This document shows, piece by piece, positions 1 through 8,100 of a stretch of DNA of 34,894 nucleotides. The notes beneath the pieces are model-generated. The model was given only the letters and a program-made list of their open reading frames with translations, was not told where the DNA came from and did not search any database. The position numbers were made by a program, and so were the translations under genes. This DNA comes from Bacteroidaceae bacterium (GTDB lineage Bacteria > Bacteroidota > Bacteroidia > Bacteroidales > Bacteroidaceae): positions 1 to 34,894 of the forward strand of contig JAFTYI010000050.1 in assembly GCA_017464815.1 (NCBI GenBank). Direction: 5' to 3'. Each line of letters starts with the position of its first letter. Position 1 is the first letter of the stretch.

Positions 1-56
1 GAAAAATCTGATAACGTGTGCTTTAGAAATGCATTGCTTATGTTTACAGATTTTTC
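1..56. repeat. Perfect 10-bp inverted repeat at the window edge
   Basis: The first ten bases (GAAAAATCTG) are matched exactly in reverse complement at 47-56, with 36 bases between. The arms could pair in RNA, but the loop is long and no T-run follows, so a terminator is not clear. The left context is cut by the window edge. No gene is visible in 1-437. Confidence 0.4.
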
Positions 57-78
57 GGACAGAGTCCTCAACAACTCG

Positions 79-104
79 TCTTCACTGCGTTCAGAATGAC
101 AGAG
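79..104. repeat. Possible dispersed intergenic repeat fragment
   Basis: A short stretch of the type TTCACTGCGTTCAGAATGAC lies in the gene-free spacer. From general knowledge, sequences of this kind recur between genes in many bacterial genomes. Only one copy is seen in this window, so the assignment rests on recall rather than on repetition seen here. Confidence 0.3.
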
Positions 105-179
105 ACGGCATAATTTACAAATGGGTTTTAGGACTGACCCATAAAAAGCCTATGCAACCCTCCGTTTTGCTAGAAATCT

Positions 180-368
180 CTTAAGAGTTGTTCGGTAACT
201 CTTAAGCGTAGGCAAATTAACTCTTAAGCGTCGGCAAATTAACTCTTAAGCGTTAGTAAATTAACTCTTAAGCGTCGGCAAATTAACTCTTAAGTGTTAG
301 CAAATTAACTCTTAAGCGTTATTTTATTACGGTTAAGCGTTATTCAGCCGGGCTTAAGAGTGGTTCGG
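180..368. repeat. 22-bp tandem repeat array with CTTAAG cores
   Basis: Five full 22-bp units start at 197, 219, 241, 263 and 285, and a partial sixth starts at 307. Each begins AACTCTTAAG and ends CAAATT (TAAATT in the third unit); the middle varies (CGTAGG, CGTCGG, CGTTAG, TGTTAG). Every unit carries the palindrome CTTAAG. The array is bracketed by a 16-bp direct repeat that matches at 15 positions, at 180-195 and 353-368 (CTTAAGAGT, T or G, GTTCGG). The 22-bp period is close to two helical turns, so equivalent bases face the same side of the DNA. No coding potential is evident. It may be a protein-binding array or a simple dispersed repeat. Confidence 0.75.
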
Positions 369-408
369 TTGGACCTGTTTCTGAGTCTGTGTAAATTCGT
401 TTACTTCA

Positions 409-452
409 GTGATTAGTGCAGAATTTTTTTGTGATTATTAGTGCAGAATTTT
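409..452. repeat. Short direct repeat at the 3' end of holA
   Basis: GTGATTAGTGCAGAATTTT at 409-427 is repeated at 431-452 with a three-base insertion (GTGATTATTAGTGCAG...). The second copy contains the last codons and stop of holA. It looks like a small local duplication. No function is evident. Confidence 0.5.
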
Positions 453-1493
453 ATAGATGAGTTCCTTCAGCAAATCGCCGTTGCTGGTCGACGGGTTCCC
501 TACTCCCTTTGAACGGGCGTCGCACTCGCGGATGTCGCTGATGATGTACATCACCTTCACGGCTGAGTATCGGCGCATGGCCGACATGTAGTCGCGGGCT
601 TGCCAGGGGGTGCGAAGTCCCAGTTGGGCTGCTATCCCCTGCTCGCTTTTTTCGGGTGCATAGTAGGCAAGCATCAGGTTGGAGAAAAAGTTGAAGAGTG
701 TTGCAAGGGTCACCTGCAAGGGATTACTCTTGGGATTTTCTTCAAAATATTTTATTATCTGATTGGCTTTGAAAATGTTCTTTTCGATGAGCGCGTTGCG
801 CAATTCAAAGTTGTTGAAGTCCTTGCTGATGCCAATATGGCGCTCTACGAGTTCGGGAGTGACGCGAGTTTGTTGAGGCGAAAGACTTAGAAAAAGTTTG
901 TCAAGTTCACTGCTAATCCGATTCAAGTCCGAGCCGATGGATTCGGCTATCAATTGGCTGGCTTGTGGTTCGATGTCGATTCCTTTCTTCTTCAGATAGG
1001 TGGCGATGAATCCTGGGAGTTGGGTTTCCTTCATTCGCTTCGACTCGAAAAGTACACCTGTTTTTTCTATCTCAAGTGTTATCTTTTTTCGTTTGTCAAG
1101 TGTGCCGTTTTTGTGGCAGAATACAAGGATGGTTGATGGTTGTGGCCGTTGCAGGTAGAAGGAAAGTTCGTCCAGACTCTTCAAGTTCTGTGCCTCCTTC
1201 ACGATGATGACCTGATGTTCGGCCATCATCGGATAGCGCTTGGCGGTATTGATAATTGTTGACATTTCTGTGGTTGGAGTCGCATAGATAATCATTTGGT
1301 TGAACTCCCTTTCCTCTTCGGTCAGAATGGTGTTGGCCATATAGTCGGCTATGCGGTCGATGTAGTATGACTCCTCTCCCATCAGGTAGTAGATGGGTTT
1401 GTAGTTCTTGGCTTGCAAATCCTTTACAATGTCAACATGGGTGATTTCCTTTTTTTCCTGCTTTGCCATTTTCTTATCCTTTGTTTCAGACAT
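438..1493 (-). CDS. holA: DNA polymerase III delta subunit (clamp loader)
   Basis: A 351-residue protein matching the HolA family, the clamp-loader subunit that opens the beta sliding clamp on DNA. The N-terminal part shows the family feature of a degenerate nucleotide-binding fold (YKPIYYLMGEESYYIDRI near residues 32-49) without a usable Walker motif. A central helical part and a C-terminal oligomerisation part (NFELRNALIEKNIFKAN near 226-242) follow. Length is normal. A second Met at residue 9 (MAKQEKKE) could be the true start, since the first eight residues are low-complexity. It lies 80 bp downstream of amn on the same strand and may be co-transcribed with it; the gap holds only a TTCTGTTC-type simple repeat. 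Confidence 0.93.
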   Translation of the reverse strand: MSETKDKKMAKQEKKEITHVDIVKDLQAKNYKPIYYLMGEESYYIDRIADYMANTILTEEEREFNQMIIYATPTTEMSTIINTAKRYPMMAEHQVIIVKEAQNLKSLDELSFYLQRPQPSTILVFCHKNGTLDKRKKITLEIEKTGVLFESKRMKETQLPGFIATYLKKKGIDIEPQASQLIAESIGSDLNRISSELDKLFLSLSPQQTRVTPELVERHIGISKDFNNFELRNALIEKNIFKANQIIKYFEENPKSNPLQVTLATLFNFFSNLMLAYYAPEKSEQGIAAQLGLRTPWQARDYMSAMRRYSAVKVMYIISDIRECDARSKGVGNPSTSNGDLLKELIYKILH

Positions 1494-1573
1494 AAGAACA
1501 TAAGTACATAAGTTTTATCTTCTGTTCTTCTGTTCTTCTGTCAAAAATATAATTTTCTTCTGTCTTTAGAACT

Positions 1574-2350
1574 TTACCACTCGAACTTCAGATGTTTCAC
1601 CGTTTTCTTCTCATCGCGAATCATCTGCACGGCATCAATGCCGATTTTCACATGGTCGAATACATACTTCTGTGTCACGTAGTTATCCAGCTTTTCCGTC
1701 TTCACTCCCTCGGGTATCATCGGTTGGTCGGACACCAAGAGGAGTGCCCCCGTGGGGATGCGGTTGGCAAAGCCGGTGCAGAAGAGTGTGGCTGTCTCCA
1801 TGTCCACCGCCATGGCTCGTGTTTCGCGTAGCAGTTGTTTGAAGTTTTCGTCGTGTTCCCAGATGCGTCGGTTGGTGGTGTAGACGGTGCCTGTCCAGTA
1901 ATCGTTGCCATGGTCGCGGATGGCCGACGACACTGCGCGCTGGAGCATGAACGAGGGCAATGCCGGCACCTCGGCAGGCAGGTAGTCGTTCGATGTTCCT
2001 TCGCCACGGATGGCTGCGATGGGCAGGATGAGGTCGCCGATGAGCGTGTGTTTGCTGATGCCTCCGCACTTGCCGAGGAACAGGCAGGCCTTGGGCGAGA
2101 TGGCTCCCAGCAGGTCCATGATGATGGCCGCGTTGGGGCTTCCCATGCCGAAGTTGACGATGGTGATGTTGTCCGCCGTGGCCGAGGTCATGTTAGCGTC
2201 ACGTCCTAAGACCGGGACGTCCATGATTTCGGCAAATATCTCCACGTATTTGTTGAAGTTGGTCAGCAGGATATACTCGCCAAACTCCTCCAACGGCCTT
2301 TTTGTGTATCGGGGCAACCAATTGGTGACGATTTCTTTTTTTGTTTTCAT
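1574..2350 (-). CDS. amn: AMP nucleosidase
   Basis: A 258-residue nucleoside phosphorylase-fold enzyme that hydrolyses AMP to adenine and ribose 5-phosphate. Family features are visible: the glycine-rich FGMGSPNAA segment, the FLGKCGG segment, the VDMETATLF segment that normally binds the ribose, and the SDQP loop with the catalytic Asp. It is the short, catalytic-domain-only form, common in Bacteroidetes, and lacks the N-terminal regulatory domain of the longer E. coli enzyme. The start ATG at 2350 is followed closely by a Lys-rich N-terminus. A TATTTTTG -7-like element lies on the minus strand at 2404-2411, but no good -33 is seen. The gene is divergent from the nuclease-domain gene at 2416 and precedes holA. 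Confidence 0.9.
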   Translation of the reverse strand: MKTKKEIVTNWLPRYTKRPLEEFGEYILLTNFNKYVEIFAEIMDVPVLGRDANMTSATADNITIVNFGMGSPNAAIIMDLLGAISPKACLFLGKCGGISKHTLIGDLILPIAAIRGEGTSNDYLPAEVPALPSFMLQRAVSSAIRDHGNDYWTGTVYTTNRRIWEHDENFKQLLRETRAMAVDMETATLFCTGFANRIPTGALLLVSDQPMIPEGVKTEKLDNYVTQKYVFDHVKIGIDAVQMIRDEKKTVKHLKFEW

Positions 2351-2368
2351 AAAAAACTGCTACTTTTG
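2341..2368 (+). promoter_or_regulatory. Candidate Bacteroidetes promoter for the nuclease-domain gene
   Basis: TACTTTTG at 2361-2368 fits the TAnnTTTG -7 element, with TTG at 2341-2343. The 17-base spacing is shorter than the usual 19-21, so the -33 match is weak. The start codon follows about 47 bases downstream. The element overlaps the start of amn on the other strand. Confidence 0.35.
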
Positions 2369-2415
2369 TACGCCGAAAGGTTTCGACGTCAAATTTGTAT
2401 CTGCAAAAATAATAA

Positions 2416-2883
2416 ATGTTATCATTAAATCTGCCACCTTACGCCACAAAAATAGCGGTTCGCGATGGAAAAAATGCCATTTGGGACATTATCCGCCGAA
2501 AATACGTGGCTTTGACGCCCGAGGAGTGGGTGCGTCAGCACTTCGTGCACTTCCTTGTCGAGCACAAGGGTTACCCCGCCTCTCTGCTTGCCAACGAGGT
2601 GGCACTGACGCTGAACGGCACTTCCCGCCGGTGTGACACCGTGCTCTACGACCGCGCCCTCTCCCCCCGCATGATTATCGAGTACAAGGCGCCCCACATC
2701 CCCATCACTCAGAAGGTGTTCGACCAGATTTGTCGCTACAACCTCGTCTTCCATGTCGATTATCTCATCGTCAGCAACGGCCTCTCCCACTATTGTTGCC
2801 GCATGGATTATGAGCACCAGTCGTATGAGTTCCTGACCGAGGTGCCGGAGTATGAATCGGTTGTTTCGCCCGAGGGTGAATAA
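2416..2883 (+). CDS. Stand-alone HsdR N-terminal-type nuclease-domain protein
   Basis: A 155-residue protein resembling the N-terminal PD-(D/E)XK domain of type I restriction R subunits, with no helicase part. The core is visible: Glu61 in the first motif, Asp74 in RRCDTVLYD, Glu89 and Lys91 in MIIEYKAP, and Gln104 in VFDQICRYN. The active-site residues therefore look intact. From memory, Bacteroidales genomes often carry this small protein beside holA/amn, outside any restriction operon, which argues for a housekeeping or DNA-processing role; its substrate is unknown. It is not part of the hsd operon 2.3 kb further on. It converges with the zinc-ribbon gene, with a large inverted repeat between them. 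Confidence 0.82.
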   Translation: MLSLNLPPYATKIAVRDGKNAIWDIIRRKYVALTPEEWVRQHFVHFLVEHKGYPASLLANEVALTLNGTSRRCDTVLYDRALSPRMIIEYKAPHIPITQKVFDQICRYNLVFHVDYLIVSNGLSHYCCRMDYEHQSYEFLTEVPEYESVVSPEGE

Positions 2884-2920
2884 AAGATTTAAAGGTAAAA
2901 AAGGGCACAGATTATATTTT

Positions 2921-3010
2921 TTAGGCACGGATTACACGGATTAACACGGATTTTTTTTATACCAAAAACGGTTATAATCCTTCCGTGTAATCCGTGAAAT
3001 CCGTGCCTAA
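2921..3010. repeat. Large inverted repeat between convergent genes
   Basis: The left arm (2921-2950) begins TTAGGCACGGATT, and the right arm (2981-3010) is its near-perfect reverse complement. Within each arm the motif CACGGATTA recurs in tandem. The arms are separated by 30 bases that include a T-run. Placed between two convergent genes, it could act as a two-way terminator. A similar half-copy (TTAGGCACGGATTTACGCAG) occurs at 29993-30012, so the sequence is dispersed. A hairpin-forming repeat or MITE-like element is a reasonable reading; no transposase is present. Confidence 0.7.
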
Positions 3011-3050
3011 TTCTATTTTTGACACGCCCTCAAGGTGTCGTGCATCAAAA

Positions 3051-3872
3051 TTACTCTGCTGACGAAGCGCTCTTGCGGCTACGGCGCTTGGGTGCAGCTT
3101 TCTCCTCAACGGGCTTCTCCACGCCGGCCAGTTCGGGGTCGATCATGATGCGTCCGCAGTATTCACACACGATGATTTTCTTGCGCATGCGCACGTCCAG
3201 TTGGCGCTGGGGCGGAATCTTGTTGAAGCAACCACCGCAGGCGTCGCGTTGTACGTAGACGATGCCGAGACCGTTGCGCGAGTTCTTGCGGATGCGCTTG
3301 AAAGCCAAGAGCAGGCGCGGCTCGATGGTCATTTCAAGGTTCTTGGCCTTCTCTCTCAGCTTCTCTTCCTCCTGCTTGGTTTCCGACACGATTTCCTCCA
3401 GCTCGGCCTTCTTCAGTTCCAGGTCCTTAGAGCGTTCTTCCAGCTGCTCTTCGCTGCGCACGCAATCGTCGTTCTTGCTCTTTTCGGCAGCCGAGAATTC
3501 GCGGATGCGCTTTTCGCAAAGCTCGATTTCCAGTGATTGGAATTCGATTTCCTTGCTCAGCATGTCGTATTCGCGGTTGTTGCGCACGTTGTCCTGCTGC
3601 TCCTGATATTTCTTCATCAAAGCCTTGGCATCTTCAATCTCGTTGCGCTTGGCTGCGATGGCTTGGCGCAACTCGGCCATTTCGCGACGGATTTTGTCGA
3701 TGCGTGTGTTGAGACCAGCCACCTCGTCCTCCAAGTCCTGCACCTCCAAGGGAAGTTCGCCGCGGAGGGTCTTGATTTTGTCAATCTCTGACAGCATTGT
3801 CTGCAACTGGTAGAGGGCTTTCAGCTTCTGCTCTACGCTCAAGTCTGTTAGGTCTTTCTTTTCTCTTGCCAT
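3051..3872 (-). CDS. Coiled-coil protein with C-terminal C4 zinc ribbon
   Basis: A 273-residue protein of the zf-RING_7 / CT398-like family. Residues about 10-190 form a long charged coiled coil, rich in Glu, Lys and Leu heptads. A zinc ribbon follows with Cys212 and Cys215 (CGGC) and Cys236 and Cys239 (CEYC), then a basic, Ala/Lys-rich tail. The fold is known from Chlamydia CT398 and related proteins, and the biochemical role is not settled. It lies 39 bp downstream of the NIF3-family gene on the same strand, an arrangement that I recall as common in Bacteroidales and that suggests co-transcription. Confidence 0.88.
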   Translation of the reverse strand: MAREKKDLTDLSVEQKLKALYQLQTMLSEIDKIKTLRGELPLEVQDLEDEVAGLNTRIDKIRREMAELRQAIAAKRNEIEDAKALMKKYQEQQDNVRNNREYDMLSKEIEFQSLEIELCEKRIREFSAAEKSKNDDCVRSEEQLEERSKDLELKKAELEEIVSETKQEEEKLREKAKNLEMTIEPRLLLAFKRIRKNSRNGLGIVYVQRDACGGCFNKIPPQRQLDVRMRKKIIVCEYCGRIMIDPELAGVEKPVEEKAAPKRRSRKSASSAE

Positions 3873-3911
3873 AATTTTATATTATTGGATTTTAAGTTTG
3901 TCTTCTTTATG

Positions 3912-5006
3912 TTAGCAATATTTTATCGGATTCGTGTGCACCGACGTCATCTTCACCGGCAATGTGGGACACGCCTCCTTGATGACCGACTGGAAAATCT
4001 CCGTTGTGTACTGCTCGCTTTCGTAGTGGCCAATCTCCACCATCAGCAGCTCCTCCTCGTGTCCGAAGTAGTCGTGATACTTGAACTCCCCCGTAAGGAA
4101 GGCATCAGCCCCCTGGCCGATGGCTTGTGGGAGCAGGAAGGCGCCGCCTCCGCCACACAGGGCAATGGTGCGCACCGTCTTTCCCGTGTAGTTGTTGAAC
4201 TTCACACATTCCGCCCGGAAAGTCTCCTTCACCAGTTGCAGGAATTCAGGCACGGCCATCTCATCCGGCAACTTGCCGACAAGTCCCGAACCTGCCTGCA
4301 TCCACTTGTTTTTCAGCGGATAGAGGTCGTAAGCCGGCTCCTCGTAGGGATGAGCTTTCAGCAAAGCGCTCACGGCCTTTCCCTTCAGATGGGTGGGCAA
4401 CACCGTCTCGATGCGGACCTCCGCTTCGCGGTGCAGTTCGCCGATGTTTCCACAGAAAGGGTTGCTCCCCTCTCCTGCCCTGAATGTGCCCTCTCCCGCC
4501 AGGTTATAGCTGCACGAGTCGTAGCCGCCGATGCATCCACATCCCGCGTTGAACAGCGCCTGACGCACCTCGTCGGCTTGCGCCGTAGGCACGAAGGTCA
4601 CCAGTTTCAGCAAGCTCTCCTCCTTGGGGGAAAGGAAACGCAAGTTGTTGAGTCCCAGTTTTTCAGCAATCCGATAGTTCACCCCACCCGTGGCATTGTC
4701 CATGTTGGTGTGGTGTGAACAGATGGTGATTCCGTGGCGGATAGCCTTCATCACGCAACGCTCCACATAGGTGCGTCCCGTAATCGATTTCAATCCACCA
4801 AAGATGAGCGGGTGATGCGACACGATGAGGTTGAATCCGAGCGCAACCGCCTCGTCCACAACGGCTTCGGTCACGTCCAGACACAATAAAGCCCCTGTAA
4901 CTTCCGCCTCTGTCAGTCCTACTTGCAAGCCGGCATTGTCCCATCCGTCTTGCAAGGGCAGTGGCGCGAATCGTTCAAGGGCACTCACAATCTCCTTAAC
5001 TTTCAT
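3912..5006 (-). CDS. NIF3 / YbgI-family dinuclear metal-centre protein
   Basis: About 364 residues, the long form of the NIF3 family with a PII-like insert between the two halves of the metal-binding fold. Metal-ligand motifs are visible: SHHPLIFGG near residue 62, the HTNMDNATGG segment, and the C-terminal GHYESEQYTTEI segment with His and Glu. Members form hexameric rings. They are often annotated as 'GTP cyclohydrolase 1 type 2', but the true reaction is not established. An in-frame ATG lies upstream at 5042, but that extension would overlap a perfect -7 element at 5032-5039, so the ATG at 5006 (MKVKEIVSAL) is preferred. It is followed by the zinc-ribbon gene. Confidence 0.88.
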   Translation of the reverse strand: MKVKEIVSALERFAPLPLQDGWDNAGLQVGLTEAEVTGALLCLDVTEAVVDEAVALGFNLIVSHHPLIFGGLKSITGRTYVERCVMKAIRHGITICSHHTNMDNATGGVNYRIAEKLGLNNLRFLSPKEESLLKLVTFVPTAQADEVRQALFNAGCGCIGGYDSCSYNLAGEGTFRAGEGSNPFCGNIGELHREAEVRIETVLPTHLKGKAVSALLKAHPYEEPAYDLYPLKNKWMQAGSGLVGKLPDEMAVPEFLQLVKETFRAECVKFNNYTGKTVRTIALCGGGGAFLLPQAIGQGADAFLTGEFKYHDYFGHEEELLMVEIGHYESEQYTTEIFQSVIKEACPTLPVKMTSVHTNPIKYC

Positions 5007-5031
5007 TCGCCTGAAAATGAGAATTTGGGTG

Positions 5032-5039
5032 CAAAGATA
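5032..5039 (-). promoter_or_regulatory. -7 element upstream of the NIF3-family gene
   Basis: The minus strand reads TATCTTTG, an exact TAnnTTTG element, about 26 bases before the ATG at 5006. No TTG is seen at the expected -33 distance. It helps decide the start codon of the gene. Confidence 0.5.
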
Positions 5040-5105
5040 CATATTTTCCTCCGTATTCCCTCTTGTTTATGGAGAAAAATAATCTGTTTTATCCGAATCG
5101 GATGA

Positions 5106-5158
5106 CAAAAACATGCAAATCGGCTCAGAATGGACAATCCGTATAAGCCGATTTGCAT
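5106..5158 (-). terminator. Terminator of the hsd operon
   Basis: A perfect 13-bp stem joins ATGCAAATCGGCT at 5113-5125 with its reverse complement at 5146-5158, leaving a 20-base loop. On the minus strand the hairpin is followed by GTTTTTG. It sits directly after the hsdR stop and before the NIF3 promoter, as expected for an intrinsic terminator. Confidence 0.75.
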
Positions 5159-5179
5159 ATTAGTCTGTGGGATGAGTTG

Positions 5180-8100
5180 TTATGCCGTTGCAAATTCCGG
5201 GTCGATGACATGGTGCAGCGTGTCGATGTATTTGGCCAGCGGTTGCAGGTAGGTGCTGAACACCGACAGTTTCTCGTCAAACGGAGCTTCGTTTACCACA
5301 ATCTCTTTGGTGATGTCTCCGTTTTCACAGACGTATGAGATGATTGTCATCAAAAATTCCTCCTGCTCGGCGTTCAGTTGCGAGCCTGAGATGAACGTGC
5401 TGAATCTTTCGACAGCCTCCCTCCTGTTCACTCCGATGATGGAGCGGATGAAGATGGCCACGTTTGCTCCGCATGGCATTCCCGTGGTGTACTTGTCATA
5501 ATCCTTTTTGTCGCCCAGTTCTTGCCACAGGATTCGTTCAAGCTCGCGCACATCGTCGCCGGTCAGTTGCTCCATGGAGTAAATTTTGTTCAACACGGGC
5601 AGATTCCTGTTTTCGGCCAGAAAGTCCATAATCTTCTGTTTGTACGAAACCTTGGTGACGATGCCCGTGCTCTCGCCTTCGTAGGAGATGACGTCCTCAA
5701 TGTCAACCACAAACCACTGGTTCTTTCCGCCAATGAGGAACTTGGTCAACTCTCTCAACTCCTCGCGCACCTTCTCCAGCCATGGCAGCGATGCATTCTC
5801 CCAGTACATGGGGGTGAGCACCTCGCGGATGGTCTCCATCTTTGCCTGAATCTGTGGAATGCTGGCTTTTCCTTGCAACTTCTCCGCCACAGTCTGCACA
5901 TTCTGTATGGTTTTGCCCGCACTCGCCTCTTTGTCCAATGCCGAGAGTTCAATGGCCAGCATCAGCACGTCGAACTTCTTGGCATTCTCGTCTTGTGTGT
6001 TCTTTGCCAACAGGGGAGCCACATCGTTCTTCAATGTCAGTGTATCCAGTTCCGACAGATAGACCCACGCCGCATCTTCCTTGAAGTGGCTCACTTGTTC
6101 CCATTTCGCTCTCACGGAGATATGGCTGTCGGACAACATGGCCACTTGTCCCTTCAGCAGTGCCTTGATGTCGTCGTGAAGTCTTTTTGTAAACTCATCT
6201 TCCTGATATTGCTGATGTTGCAAGTGGAAGGCTATCTCCGCACGTAGGCCGAACAACCGCTCAGTCAGCGATTTCACGTTGGCCACCTTCTGTCCTTTGG
6301 GATGCTTTCCGAAGAAGTCATAGTTGCAACACCAGTCGAAGACATAGAACTGAGTCTTGTCCCCATCGCCAAAGATACCTGGCGACAAGCGTGTGCCGCG
6401 CCCTATCATCTGCAGGAACTTAATCAGCGATTTGACAGGTTTGAAGAAGACCAGGTTCAACACGTCGGGCACGTCGATGCCTGTGTCGAGCATATCCACC
6501 GAAACGGCTATCTGTGGCTCGGCATCGCGCACCTCGAACTTGTCTATCAGGTCCTGTGCATAGGTCACGTAGTTGTCTATCAGCACACAGAATCCCGCGC
6601 CATATTCGGGGTACAGTGCGCCAAACCGCTCCACAATAAGTTCGGCATGTTGGTGGTTGTAGGCAAACACAATGCTCTTGCCTATGCGTTCGCCGCTCTG
6701 CACCTTCAGGCCGTTCTCCATCAGGTCCTGCAACACGGCATCAATGGTGTCAATGTTGTAGATGTAGTTGAATATCTCATGGTTATCAATGTCGCGCACA
6801 TATTTGGCCTTGATATATGGCACGGGGTCATCAGATGCCATCATTGGAAATTCGGTGAAGGCTTTAAAGGCCCTAAAGTCTTTAGGGTCTTTAGAGTCTT
6901 TAGAGTCTTTAAGGTCTTTAAGGTCTTTCGAGACCTTGAATTCTTTAAGTTCCTTACCCTCCTCATACTCCCATATTTTCTCCATCTGCTCCTTCTCCTC
7001 TTCGCTGAGGTTGTTGTATTTGATGCCCTCTTTCAGAATCATCGAGCCGCGTTTCAACACAGTCTCTCCCACCAGGTAGCCATCCGCAACGGCATCTTCC
7101 TTTTCGTATTCATAGTTAGGTTCGCCCTGCTCCATTTCAAAGATGTCGTAGGTTGACTTGTCCACCTGGTCGCGTGGTGTGGCGGTCAGTCCCACGAGCA
7201 TGGCGTCGAAGTAGTTGAAGATGGCTCCGTATTTGCCAAAAATGCTTCGGTGTGCCTCGTCGATGATTACCAGGTCAAACCGTCCCACCGAGAAGGGTTT
7301 GTCTTCCGTGTCGATGAAGTTTATCATCGTCTGGTAGGTCGAGAAGGTGATGCGTGCATTCAGGTCGCGTTCGCTTCCATCGTTCAGCACACAGGTGGTT
7401 TCGTTGGGCAACAGCTTCACAAAGTTCTTGTGTGCCTGCTTCACCAGCGAAGTGCGGTCGGCCAGGAAGAGCACGTTCTTCACCCATCCGTTGCGCTTCA
7501 GCACATCCACCAGTGAGATGGCCACACGTGTCTTGCCCGTGCCCGTTGCCATCACCAGCAGTCCTTTGCGGTGCTTCGTGTTGTAGTGTTCACACACCGC
7601 CTTGATGGCCATCTTCTGGTAGTACCGGTCAGTAATCTGGTCGTTCACGGTGAAGTCCGTGATGTCCTTGCGTCCACGCTTCTGAATCATCCGCTCCAAG
7701 TCCTCCTCGGTGTGGAAACTGTAGAGCTTTCGTGGCGGATAGCCCAGTCCGTCGATGACGAGTGTTTCGAAACCGTTGGTGTAGTATATCACCGGGCGCA
7801 CTCCGTAGCGGGCCTCCAGGCAGTCGGCATACAGCTCTGCCTGATGCTTGCCCTTGGTGGGCGATGCGGATGTCCGCTTGGCCTCAATCACCGCCAGCGG
7901 TTTTCCGTTGCTGCCGAACAACACGTAGTCGGCATATCCCACCCCGTGTGCATTGGGCATCCCTTGCAGCTCCACCTCGATGCAGGCTTTCGAGGGTTGC
8001 ACCAGTCCGTCGGTGTCCAGTATCTCCCACCCTGCTTCGCGCAGCATCAGGTCGATGTACATGCGGCGTGTCTCTGCCTCCGAGATGTCGGTCGGAGGTG

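Noticed and set aside
6858-6929. Phase variation of hsdR by repeat slippage
   Set aside because: The unit is nine bases, so copy-number change keeps the frame. It can alter the length of the Lys-Asp linker but cannot switch the gene off by frameshift.
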